From assembly GCF_000716675.1 (NCBI RefSeq), contig NZ_JNXT01000017.1, positions 62,001-126,000 of the forward strand: a stretch of 64,000 nucleotides of DNA, in the 5' to 3' direction. The number at the start of each line of letters is the position of its first letter. The first letter of the stretch is position 1. The stretch comes from Streptomyces alboflavus. Lineage in GTDB: Bacteria; Actinomycetota; Actinomycetes; Streptomycetales; Streptomycetaceae. The translations under genes and the position numbers were made by a program. The notes under the pieces were generated by a model. That model had not been told where the DNA came from, ran no database searches, and saw only the letters and a list, made by a program, of their open reading frames with translations. Below are positions 42,418 through 50,251 of this stretch, in pieces.

Positions 42418-43472
42418 GGCAGGACCTTGGTGTTTGGGTGGAAGGCGAACCATGCGAACCACATCGCATCGAATGCGTCCACATCATCCCCCGCCTCGGT
42501 CACCAAGCGGGCCGTGCCGAGCGCATGGTCCCAGCGCACCCGCACCATCTGCCCGCCGAGTTCGGTTCGCACTGATCCCTCGCGCTTGATCCGCTCCTTG
42601 CCGATCGCCAGGTGATGCTGGGCGCGCCGGAGGCCCAGAACCACGTCCTTGTCGGCGAAGCGCCGGTCCTCATCCCGTTCAAGGACAGGGAAGATAGGGC
42701 CGCCGCCCGCGTAGTAGCCGCGGTTGTGCGGATAGGAGCCATAGGGGTCGCTGCCGTAGTCCCGCAGATGCCCAGTGTCCGTCGACAGCACTCGTGTCGA
42801 CGGGTGCGCGGTGCGCCACGCCTTCCACGTGGCCCAGTGAAGGGGTGTGGTGACAAGCCGCTGTCCCTTACGCGGCCCGGCGATGGCAGTGCCGGTCAGC
42901 TGTGGCCAGGTCGAACCGGTCTGCCGGTCGTACATCAGCAGGTTGGAGTTGACCAAGTTTCCGGTGGTGCCGAAGGTCAGCGCGGCATGGTCCGGCGGGC
43001 CGGTGAAGGCAATGGCGGTGCCGGTCAGGGGACAGTAGGTAAGGGTGAGCGGGGTGCCGTCGTCCGCTGTGTCGTTGACGATCTCGTGCCAGACGAGCAC
43101 CAACTGCGGGTATGCGCGCGGCCGTTCGCCGCCTGCCGCCTCCAGGCCGAAGACAGGCTGGTCGTCGGAGAGGAATGCGGCGGACTCGGCCGCAACGAAG
43201 CGGGGCCTGTCGACGGCAGGGATGCCGTCCTTGCCTGGGCCACCGGAGACGACGCTCGCGGCCAGTCGTTCCAGTGGGTCTGCTCCGCCCCCGGCATCCG
43301 GCGCCCCGGCCGGGGTCGAGCCACCGCCCGAGTCCTTCGCCAGCTCACGCACACCCAGGACGCCGCCGGCCGCGAGTGCGGCCAAGCCGCCGATCACCCC
43401 CACACCCTTCAACGCCTGCCGCCTGCTCGGCGGCACGGTCCGCCTGGCCGGTATGCCCGGCTGCTCGTCCAT
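42414..43472 (-). CDS. DUF3179 domain protein, exported
   Basis: A 352-residue protein with an N-terminal signal or anchor (RRQALKGVGVIGGLAALAAG, Tat-like RRQ) followed by the DUF3179 domain. Typical segments are DQPVFGLEAAGGERPRAYP, LTLTYCPLTGTAIAF, GTTGNLVNSNLLMYDRQTGS and TWPQLTGTAIAGP. The conserved Cys lies in TYCPLTG. Function of the family is unknown. It overlaps the downstream membrane-protein gene by GTGA. Confidence 0.88.
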   Translation of the reverse strand: MDEQPGIPARRTVPPSRRQALKGVGVIGGLAALAAGGVLGVRELAKDSGGGSTPAGAPDAGGGADPLERLAASVVSGGPGKDGIPAVDRPRFVAAESAAFLSDDQPVFGLEAAGGERPRAYPQLVLVWHEIVNDTADDGTPLTLTYCPLTGTAIAFTGPPDHAALTFGTTGNLVNSNLLMYDRQTGSTWPQLTGTAIAGPRKGQRLVTTPLHWATWKAWRTAHPSTRVLSTDTGHLRDYGSDPYGSYPHNRGYYAGGGPIFPVLERDEDRRFADKDVVLGLRRAQHHLAIGKERIKREGSVRTELGGQMVRVRWDHALGTARLVTEAGDDVDAFDAMWFAWFAFHPNTKVLP

Positions 43473-43550
43473 GGCGCACCATCCCGGATCCGGTGAGGAG
43501 CCAATGACACACCGGAAACCCGGAAGACGACTTGGTCCCTTCCCTCGTTT

Positions 43551-44222
43551 TCAAGACCCTTTCGCGGACGGCGCCCGGCCCTCGCCAGCATGACGCGCGG
43601 GCCCAGCCGACTGACTCCGACCATCGTGCGAAGGGGCGGGCAGCAGCAGGGTGCCCGCCGCCGTGAGGGCCAGGGAGCCGCCAACGGCGAGCAACGCCAA
43701 TTGATAGCTGCCACTGGCATCTCTCAGATACCCGGTGATGTAAGGGCCCGCGAAGCTGGCCAGACTGGCCGTCGCGTTCACCCCGGCTACCGCCAGCGCG
43801 GCACGCGGTCCCGCAAGGTGTGCGGTGCACTGACTCCAGAACGCCGGCACGGCCGCGAAGATCCCCCCGAGCGCCACGCTCACCCACATCAACAGCAGCG
43901 TCCGCGAGTCCGTCACCTGAGCGGCGCAGACGGCTGCGACCGAGGCGGCCAGGGCGGGCCCCGCGATGTGCGCGGGGCGGGCACCCACCCGGTCACAGCG
44001 CAGACTCCAGACGAGTATCGCCACGCCCGCCACGGTGTACGGGCACGCGGCGACCGCGCTCGCGGCCAGGGCTCCACCGCCCCACGCCAAGGGAGCGACG
44101 ACGATCTGCGGCAGGAAGAACTGCAGGGCGTACAGGGCGAAGTACAGCCCCGCGTACACCGCGGCGAACATGATGGCCACGCGCCGTCCGCCGTCGCGCG
44201 AGTGCGCCGACGGAGCCATCAC
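43551..44222 (-). pseudogene. C-terminal half of an MFS transporter (truncated)
   Basis: The 223 residues match only the second six-helix half of anion:cation-symporter-type MFS proteins. The stretch starts at the helix-7 equivalent (FAAVYAGLYFALYALQFFLP), passes the signature ALGGIFAAVPAFWSQ and ends after helix 12 (LALTAAGTLLLP). The N-terminal half is absent, and the gene before it is an anti-sigma factor ending only 12 bases away. It is therefore a truncated remnant or an unusual half-size protein. The frame itself is open and codon use is normal. Confidence 0.72.
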
Positions 44223-44234
44223 CCGCGCGCTCCG

Positions 44235-44489
44235 TCAAGCGCCGTCGGCCTCTTCGTCCGGGGGCGGCTCCTCAAGCAGCGCGGCGCCGAAGTCACGCAA
44301 GCGATGCAAGGTCAGTTCATCGGGCTGCTGCCGGCGGGCAAGGGCGTTCTTGATCTCCTCGTAGAGGGTGGCCTCCAGGCCGCAACGACGACAGTCCTCC
44401 AGATGGGCGGCCACCCGGCGGGCGGTGACCTCGTCGGTCTCGCCGTCCAGGTAGGACTGCAGAACGCGGGCCACCTGCAGGCAGTTCAT
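44235..44489 (-). CDS. Zinc-finger anti-sigma factor
   Basis: An 84-residue zf-HC2 protein. The zinc motif is spread over NCLQVARVLQSYLDGE and RRVAAHLEDCRRCGLEATLY (HxxxCxxC). Such proteins bind and inhibit a cognate ECF sigma factor, often releasing it on thiol oxidation. It follows the sigma gene by 41 bases in the same direction, the normal order for such a pair. Confidence 0.88.
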   Translation of the reverse strand: MNCLQVARVLQSYLDGETDEVTARRVAAHLEDCRRCGLEATLYEEIKNALARRQQPDELTLHRLRDFGAALLEEPPPDEEADGA

Positions 44490-44530
44490 GTTCCGCTCCG
44501 AGCGGGGACGGCGGCTCCAGGGTGCTCTGC

Positions 44531-45100
44531 TCACATCAGACCTCGCTTCGGTGCCAGTCCGGCCGCGGTCAGCCGAGCCCTTATGCGTTTGCGCGCCCGG
44601 TGCAGACGGCTCATCACGGTTCCTTCCGGTACGTCGAGGATCCGGGCGGCCTCGGCGTAGGTCAGGCCGTCGATGTCGACGAGCTGCACCACGGTTCGGT
44701 GCTTGACGGGCAGTGCCGACAGCGCCTCGTCGACCACCGAGTCGAACGCTTCCCCGACCACGACTTCTTCCGCGGAGCCCTGAGTGCCGGTGGTACTGAG
44801 CCGGTCCAGGTCCGCGTCCGGGTCGTCGAGGAGGTGTGGTCTGCGGCGGCGGTGCCGATTCATCTCGGCCCGGCGCATGATGGTCAGCAGCCAAGCCCGC
44901 GGATGTTCGCCGTCGAACCGGTCGATGGCCCGGTAGGCGCGCAGCAGTGTGTCCTGCACCAGGTCCTCCGCGTCGGCGGGCTGCGCGGTCAGCGTCATCG
45001 CGACGCGCAGCAGCACCTCGACCTCGGGCAGCACGTAGGCGGCGAACGCTTTGCCCCGCGGGTCCGCTGGATCCGGCGGACCGGTGATTTGGTCTTCCAC
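44531..45100 (-). CDS. ECF-type RNA polymerase sigma factor
   Basis: A 189-residue group-4 sigma factor. Region 2 is VLLRVAMTLTAQPADAEDLV, continuing into QDTLLRAYRAIDRFDGEHPR and WLLTIMRRAEMNRHRRRR. Region 4 is ALPVKHRTVVQLVDIDGLTY and AEAARILDVPEGTVMSRLHRAR. It should direct polymerase to a small stress regulon that probably includes its own operon (anti-sigma, MFS half, DUF3179, membrane protein). Confidence 0.93.
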   Translation of the reverse strand: MEDQITGPPDPADPRGKAFAAYVLPEVEVLLRVAMTLTAQPADAEDLVQDTLLRAYRAIDRFDGEHPRAWLLTIMRRAEMNRHRRRRPHLLDDPDADLDRLSTTGTQGSAEEVVVGEAFDSVVDEALSALPVKHRTVVQLVDIDGLTYAEAARILDVPEGTVMSRLHRARKRIRARLTAAGLAPKRGLM

Positions 45101-45129
45101 ACCTCAGAAACCCGGCGATCGGCCCGGCG

Positions 45130-45143
45130 CATTCCATGGAATG
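45130..45143. promoter_or_regulatory. Perfect palindrome in the sigma/anti-sigma-like divergent promoter
   Basis: CATTCCATGGAATG is a perfect 14-bp palindrome lying about 30 bases from each of the two divergent starts (sigma factor left, zinc-finger protein right). It may be an operator. The partner protein is unknown. Confidence 0.4.
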
Positions 45144-45172
45144 GCGCACACCGCGGCGCGGGTTCCCGGTGC

Positions 45173-45529
45173 ATGAAGAAGCTGCGCTTTCCGGGGCCCC
45201 GGCAGCTGTGGGCCGACTGCTGTGAGCGAGTACGGCACCTGCGACTGCGCGGTTCCCTGGAGGCGTACGCGGACGGAGAGCTGACCGGCGCCCGCCGAGC
45301 CCAGCTGGCCGCGCATGTCGCCCGCTGTTGGGTGTGCAGCGGATCTCTTCAAACGCTGCGCCTGGTCAAGGCATCGCTGCGGACCAGCCCACGACGACAC
45401 CCGCAGTCACTGGGTGCGGTCCGCATACTCCGGTACGCCGAGCAGATGGCCGCCGTCCACCACCCCCAGGGAGCACATCGGACCGGGCGACGCCCACGGA
45501 GGAGGCGCAGTGATGAAGCCACGTCGTGA
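45173..45529 (+). CDS. Second zf-HC2-type putative anti-sigma protein
   Basis: A 118-residue protein with an anti-sigma-like core. LRLRGSLEAYADGELTGARR and LAAHVARCWVCSGSLQTL contain the HxxxCxxC zinc pattern. A basic tail follows. It diverges from the sigma gene and could be a second regulator of it, or of another sigma factor. It overlaps the next gene by 17 bases. Confidence 0.75.
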   Translation: MKKLRFPGPRQLWADCCERVRHLRLRGSLEAYADGELTGARRAQLAAHVARCWVCSGSLQTLRLVKASLRTSPRRHPQSLGAVRILRYAEQMAAVHHPQGAHRTGRRPRRRRSDEATS

Positions 45530-45839
45530 GCCCACCCGCGGCACCGGTCATCCGAACACAGGCCGTCTCGCCACGGTGGCGATCATGTCGCTGCTGGTGG
45601 GGCGCTGTGCAGGCCCGCTCCTTGTGTCCGCCGTCGGCGTCGGCATCACTGGCAGGCTGCTCGGAAACTGGTGGCTCGTCACGGTGGCCGCCGTGGTCGC
45701 ACTGGCGGCCGTCGGCCATGTATTGCTCTGCCGGACGCGCAGGTTGCGCGGCACAGCAAGCCCCGATGACTGCTGCCCGACTCTCTCGTTGCACGGTGAG
45801 GCGGACCGAACCAGTCCCACGAGCACGAGGAGTGGGTGA
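45513..45839 (+). CDS. Small two-helix membrane protein
   Basis: A 108-residue protein preceded by GGAGGAG, with two hydrophobic helices (MSLLVGRCAGPLLVSAVGVG and LVTVAAVVALAAVGHVLL), a Cys in the first helix and a CC pair in the tail (SPDDCCPTLSL). The layout recalls small mercury-transport-type membrane proteins, but I see no clear family match. It is translated together with the zinc-finger protein. Confidence 0.6.
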   Translation: MKPRREPTRGTGHPNTGRLATVAIMSLLVGRCAGPLLVSAVGVGITGRLLGNWWLVTVAAVVALAAVGHVLLCRTRRLRGTASPDDCCPTLSLHGEADRTSPTSTRSG

Positions 45840-46069
45840 CGGGCCGCATTGACATCGCGCGGAGAGGCCCGGGGCTGCAGCTCATCGGCCGTCGCGGGTC
45901 ATCGCCGAGCACCGGCGCCTCAACACCCGTGCGTTGCGGGACTTCGCGCTCGCGTGAACAGTGACGCCATTGGTCGCAGGTCGTGGCGGCGGGGGTGTTC
46001 CTCCTGACCCGATGACCGGACGCACGGGGTCCGGGCGATCGGCGGCGCCCGGACCCCGGTGCGTGCTGG

Positions 46070-47149
46070 TCAGCAGCAGGCGGACCCGCTGTCCCCCGCC
46101 ACCATGCTCTCAGCGGGCGCGCACGGGAACAGGCCGAAGTGCGTGGACTTGTCACCGGTGACGGTGAAGTGGGGCGCGTAGCGGGTGGTGGAGAGCATGT
46201 CGGCGGTATTGCCGCACACCAGCATCGGCTTGCCCGTGTGGAAGCGATGATGGTCGTCCAGGTCGAAGGCGTGCGGGTGCTCGGCGAGCGTGCCGCGGTA
46301 GACGGCGACTTCCCCGAAGTCCTCGCAGCGGTCCTCCAGGGCGAGCTTGAAGGCCCGGATGGTGCGGGAGGCAAACCGCGCGAAGCCGATCTTGCGCTCG
46401 ACGTCCGGGCTGCTCAGCGTGATGGGCGCGCTCGCCACTGTGCGGGCGTCGGCGCAGCCGGAGTCGGCGATGATGCGGCGGAAGTCCTCGGTGTAGAGGG
46501 CGCCGGCCAGGCACTCACCGACCAACATCGGGTCTTCCAGGAGCGCGGCGGGCAGGCGACGGTCGGCGAAGACGTCGGAGAAGTACAGCTCGCCGCCGGG
46601 TTTGAGGACCCGGAAGATCTCGGCGAAGACGCGTGGCTTGTCGGGCGACAGGTTCATTACACAGTTGGAGACCACCAGGTCCACGGACGCGTCCGGGATG
46701 CCGGCGGCTGCCAGGTCTTCGATGTAGCCGTGGCGGAAGTCGGTGTTGGCGTACCCGAAGCGCTCGGCGTGCCAGTCCTGGTGGCGGCGGGCCACCGCCA
46801 GCTGTTCATCGGTCATGTCGACGCCGATGACCCTTCCGGTGGGACCGACGAGCTGGGAGAGCACGTACGCATCGCGGCCGGTGCCGCAGCCCAGGTCCAG
46901 AACGGTGGCGCCCTCCAGTGCAGACGGGATGGGCGAACCACAGCCGTAGAAGCGGTCCTTGACCTCGTCGTGGACCTTCGAGAGCGCCGCGGCGATGTGC
47001 GCGGGCGGCGCCTCGGCGGTACAACAGGCCGAAGTCTTGAGGTCCTTGGAGGAGGACAGCACCTTGCCGTAGTAGTCCTTGACCGCGTCTTCCAACGACA
47101 CCCCGGGCTTCGTAGGTGCGTGGCTGAGCTGGGATACGTCGACCGTCAT
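46070..47149 (-). CDS. arsM: Arsenite S-adenosylmethionine methyltransferase
   Basis: A 359-residue ArsM. The SAM site is ATVLDLGCGTGRDAYVL. The As(III)-binding cysteines are all present: a Cys pair in KTSACCTAEAP (42-43), Cys70 in FYGCGSPIP, Cys163 in VVSNCVMNLSP and Cys213 in VGECLAGALY. The C-terminal domain (FGEVAVYRGTLAEHPHAFDL, FHTGKPMLVCGNTADML) and the terminal CC are typical. It methylates arsenite to mono-, di- and trimethyl arsenicals. It follows another methyltransferase gene and diverges from the putative organoarsenical operon, for which it would provide dimethylarsenite. Confidence 0.95.
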   Translation of the reverse strand: MTVDVSQLSHAPTKPGVSLEDAVKDYYGKVLSSSKDLKTSACCTAEAPPAHIAAALSKVHDEVKDRFYGCGSPIPSALEGATVLDLGCGTGRDAYVLSQLVGPTGRVIGVDMTDEQLAVARRHQDWHAERFGYANTDFRHGYIEDLAAAGIPDASVDLVVSNCVMNLSPDKPRVFAEIFRVLKPGGELYFSDVFADRRLPAALLEDPMLVGECLAGALYTEDFRRIIADSGCADARTVASAPITLSSPDVERKIGFARFASRTIRAFKLALEDRCEDFGEVAVYRGTLAEHPHAFDLDDHHRFHTGKPMLVCGNTADMLSTTRYAPHFTVTGDKSTHFGLFPCAPAESMVAGDSGSACC

Positions 47150-47268
47150 CTCTCTCCCCTGGGATGTGGCTCTCCCGCACCGGCGTCGGACCAGCGCCGT
47201 GCATCGGTGCGTGTGCGAGACGGGAACCCGCCCCGCCAAGGACAGCATTCCCTCGGGCCGTGTCAGGG

Positions 47269-48039
47269 TCACCCGGAAGCACTGGCGATCGGGCGTTCGG
47301 CGATGACGCGGCGCAGCGGCAGTTCGATGCGGCGGCCCGGTCGTGCCCAGGCGGCCAGCGCGCGCTTGGCCGCCTGGGCACGGTGCGGGGTGAGACGTGG
47401 CAGGTACAGGCCGTCGACCAGCAAGGCGGTGGCCTCGGGAGTGTCGAGGCGCAGCGTGAAGACCCGGTGCTCGTCAGCACGCACGGCAAAGCCTAATTCC
47501 CCCAGCAGGGCGGCCAGTTGGTCGCGGGCCTGCGGATTGGGCCAGGGCTGGTGGACGGCCCGTAGGGCCGTCATGACCCTGATCCAGGCCAGCGCCCCGG
47601 ACGGGGTGAGTCCGCTCTGGGAGGGGACCAGGACGGCAAGCGTGCCCCCGGGCCGGAGGACGCGCCGGATCTCGTCGAGTACGCGCGGCAGCGGGGTGAG
47701 GACGGGCAGGCACATCGACGCGCAGACCGCGCCCACGGTGCCGGAACGCAGGGGCAGTGCGTCGGCGGACGCCCGGATCAGTGGCAGTCGGCCACGGCGG
47801 GCGGCCTCGGCCAGTTCACCCGCCGAGGAGTCGACACCGACCCATGGGGTGTCCGGGAGCAGCGCCCGAGTGGGCGCGGAGCCGCAGGCCAGGTCCACCA
47901 CGATGCCGTCCGTGGTATGCAGGGGCTCGGCCAGCCACGCGTACGGAAGGGGTTCGGCCAGCGTCAGGAGTTGCTCGGTGATGCCCGCGTGAGTGTCGTG
48001 GTAGTGCCCCAGGAAGCGGCGCCACTGCTGTTCGTCCAC
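47269..48039 (-). CDS. Class I SAM-dependent methyltransferase in the arsenic locus
   Basis: About 256 residues from a GTG start with AAGGA seven bases upstream. The SAM motif is IVVDLACGSAPTRALLPD, with an acidic ribose contact in WVGVDSSAGEL, and RVLRPGGTLAVLVPSQ follows. It lacks the ArsM cysteines, so its acceptor differs. It precedes arsM by 119 bases in the same direction and shares a divergent promoter with the rightward operon. It might methylate a sugar, arsenical or aglycone. Confidence 0.82.
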   Translation of the reverse strand: MDEQQWRRFLGHYHDTHAGITEQLLTLAEPLPYAWLAEPLHTTDGIVVDLACGSAPTRALLPDTPWVGVDSSAGELAEAARRGRLPLIRASADALPLRSGTVGAVCASMCLPVLTPLPRVLDEIRRVLRPGGTLAVLVPSQSGLTPSGALAWIRVMTALRAVHQPWPNPQARDQLAALLGELGFAVRADEHRVFTLRLDTPEATALLVDGLYLPRLTPHRAQAAKRALAAWARPGRRIELPLRRVIAERPIASASG

Positions 48040-48313
48040 TCCTGCATCCTTCCGCGTCCCGTCTCGCGAGTCCCGGTTCCAGGCTTCCGACCCGGGCTGG
48101 ACTCCGCCGACACGGGGAACCCGGGCGGCCTTTAGTTCCCTTCCATCTGGGGACACACCGGGCACGCGGCATGGCCTCGCGGGCCGCCGAGCCGAAACTC
48201 TCTACGGGAGAGGGAAGGTTTGGCGGTACTCGCCGGGTTCCCTGTCCGCCGAACCCGCGCCGGGGCCCCGCCCGCCGGCGCATCGATGTCGAGCACGGGA
48301 ATGAGACCGCACG

Positions 48314-49768
48314 ATGAGCAAGGGGCATCCCCGACACGCCGAGGCCCATTTTGACCTGGTGGTGATCGGCGGGGGCAGCGCCGGGCTGACCGCGGCCCGC
48401 ACAGCGGGGCGGCTTGGCGCCCGGACCTTGCTGGTCGAGCGGGAGCGCCTGGGCGGTGACTGCCTGTGGACCGGGTGCGTGCCCAGCAAGGCGTTGCTGC
48501 ACGTGGCAGCCGAGGTACAGGCGGCGCGCAACGCCGCCCGCTACGGGCTGATCGCTCCGAGCGGTCCGGCTGACCTGGCTGCCGCCATGACGCACGTGAA
48601 GCGGGCGATCGGGGCGATCGAACCGCACGACTCCGCCGATTCCCTGCACTCCTTGGGCATCGAAGTAGCCTATGGAGGCGCCGAGTTCACCTCGCCGCGC
48701 ACGCTGCGGGTCAGGAATGGGGTCTCCCCTGCTCGAGCTGGTTCGAGAGCTTGGGGAAGCGAGGTCGCCTTCCGGTTCGCGCTGATCGCCACCGGTTCGG
48801 CGCCCGTCCTCGTGCCCGTACCGGGGCTCGCCGAGGCCCGGCCGCTCACCAGTGACACCGTCTGGGATCTGGACGCCCTCCCGGACCGGCTCGTCGTGTT
48901 GGGCGGCGGCCCGATCGGTTGCGAGCTGGGGCAGGCGTTCGCCCGGCTCGGCTCCACCGTGACGGTGGTCGAGGCGATGGAACGGTTGCTGCCCCACGAG
49001 GAGCCCCGCGCCTCACAGATCGTCCGCGAGAGGCTCGAGGCGGAGGGCGTCACCGTCCTGACCGGCCACCGTGCCGAGAAGGTTGCCGACGGCGCGCTGC
49101 ACGGCCCGACCGGTGCCGTGGCGTTCGACGCACTCCTTGCTGTCACCGGGCGCCGTGCCAACACCGCGGGGCTCGGCCTTGAGGTGGCCGGTGTGGAGGT
49201 GGCCGAGCACGGCGAGGTCCGGGTGGACGATCGGCTGCGCACCTCCAACCCCCGGATCTACGCCGCCGGGGATGTAACCGGGAAATCCGCCTTCACGCAC
49301 CTGGGCGGAGTGCAGGGCGGCGCGGCGGCCGTGGACGCACTGCTCGGGGTACGCCGCCGCATCGACTACGGCGCGGCGCCTTGGGTGACGTACACCGATC
49401 CCGAAGTCGCCCGGGTCGGCGCGGTGTCCGCGGACGGGGCACGCACTCTCACTTTGGCGCACGACCGGGTGGACCGCGCCGTGGCAGACGGCCGCACAGA
49501 CGGCTTCACTTCGCTGGTCCTTGACCGGCGTGGGCGGATCGTCGGGGCGACGGTGGTGGCGCCGCGGGCCGGGGAGACGATCGCCCATCTGGCTGCCGCG
49601 GTCCGCTTGGGCTGGACGCCGTCGCAGTACGCCAAGACCGTGCATCCGTACCCCAGTTACACCGATGGTCCCTGGCACGCGGCGCTCACCGGCGTCTACG
49701 CCCGACTCGCCGAGACCCGCAAGGTCACCGGCGCGCTGATGGGGCTGCGGCGGAGGGGGCGGTCGTGA
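48314..49768 (+). CDS. Pyridine nucleotide-disulfide oxidoreductase (mercuric-reductase-like)
   Basis: A 484-residue flavoprotein. The FAD loop is LVVIGGGSAGLTAA, the redox disulfide GGDCLWTGCVPSKALL, the NAD loop VVLGGGPIGCELGQAF, and the second FAD segment RIYAAGDVTG. The C-terminal active-site His is in HPYPSYTDG, which departs from the HPTxSE of lipoamide dehydrogenases. It lacks the terminal Cys pair of true MerA. Residues 135-149 are encoded by a palindromic repeat that adds an insert to the protein. It may reduce a thiol, metal or arsenical. It starts the rightward operon and overlaps the next gene (GTGA). Confidence 0.88.
   Translation: MSKGHPRHAEAHFDLVVIGGGSAGLTAARTAGRLGARTLLVERERLGGDCLWTGCVPSKALLHVAAEVQAARNAARYGLIAPSGPADLAAAMTHVKRAIGAIEPHDSADSLHSLGIEVAYGGAEFTSPRTLRVRNGVSPARAGSRAWGSEVAFRFALIATGSAPVLVPVPGLAEARPLTSDTVWDLDALPDRLVVLGGGPIGCELGQAFARLGSTVTVVEAMERLLPHEEPRASQIVRERLEAEGVTVLTGHRAEKVADGALHGPTGAVAFDALLAVTGRRANTAGLGLEVAGVEVAEHGEVRVDDRLRTSNPRIYAAGDVTGKSAFTHLGGVQGGAAAVDALLGVRRRIDYGAAPWVTYTDPEVARVGAVSADGARTLTLAHDRVDRAVADGRTDGFTSLVLDRRGRIVGATVVAPRAGETIAHLAAAVRLGWTPSQYAKTVHPYPSYTDGPWHAALTGVYARLAETRKVTGALMGLRRRGRS
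48717..48760. repeat. Palindromic interspersed repeat inserted in frame in the reductase gene
   Basis: A hairpin-forming stretch with arms TCCCCTGCTCGAG and CGAGAGCTTGGGGA. It resembles a short palindromic repeat I recall as frequent between genes of Streptomyces genomes. Here it lies inside a coding frame without breaking it. Confidence 0.65.
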
Positions 49769-50214
49769 TCCTGCGGCTGATCCTCGGAGCGCTGCTGGTG
49801 GCGATGGCGCTCGGCCAGCTCGTCTCGTTCGGCTCGATGACCGCGATCCTCGACGCGTACGGAGTCACCAGCGGCACGGCCTCCACGGCATTGGCGGTGG
49901 TGCTGATCGCGGGTGAGCTGGTGGCCGGGCTGTGGCTGCTGGTCCTGCCGGGCTCGAAAGCGCTCGCCCCGGCGTGGGTCTATCTCGGTGTGGCGGCGCT
50001 GTGGGCGCTGCTTGCCGGTCAGGCGTACGCGCGTGGGCTCACGGTCGACAACTGCGGCTGTTTCGGTACGTACCTCGCGCAGCCGCTGCGTTGGTTCGTC
50101 CTGGTCGAGGACGCGCTGATGCTGCTGTACGGGTGGCTGCTGCTGCGTGCTTCACGCAGGCCGAAGCGGAAGCCACCCCCTCGCCTCCGGGCACCGGAAG
50201 GTGTGCACGAGTGA
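49765..50214 (+). CDS. MauE/DoxX-like four-helix membrane protein
   Basis: A 149-residue protein with four hydrophobic helices (LRLILGALLVAMALGQLVSF, LAVVLIAGELVAGLWLLVL, AWVYLGVAALWALLAGQAYA, LVEDALMLLYGWLLL). The cysteine motif DNCGCFGTYL between helices 3 and 4 is characteristic of MauE-like redox membrane proteins. It probably passes electrons or handles disulfides with the coupled reductase. Confidence 0.85.
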   Translation: MILRLILGALLVAMALGQLVSFGSMTAILDAYGVTSGTASTALAVVLIAGELVAGLWLLVLPGSKALAPAWVYLGVAALWALLAGQAYARGLTVDNCGCFGTYLAQPLRWFVLVEDALMLLYGWLLLRASRRPKRKPPPRLRAPEGVHE

Positions 50215-50251
50215 CCGTGGCCGAGCATCGCACGAGGGACGGAGAGAGCTG

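Noticed and set aside
46139..47992. Rightward 617-codon frame across arsM and the second methyltransferase
   Set aside because: It covers two well-supported genes in antisense and has no recognisable domain.
48314..49768. A second mercuric reductase
   Set aside because: It lacks the terminal Cys pair of MerA and lies in the arsenic operon; I kept the general oxidoreductase name.
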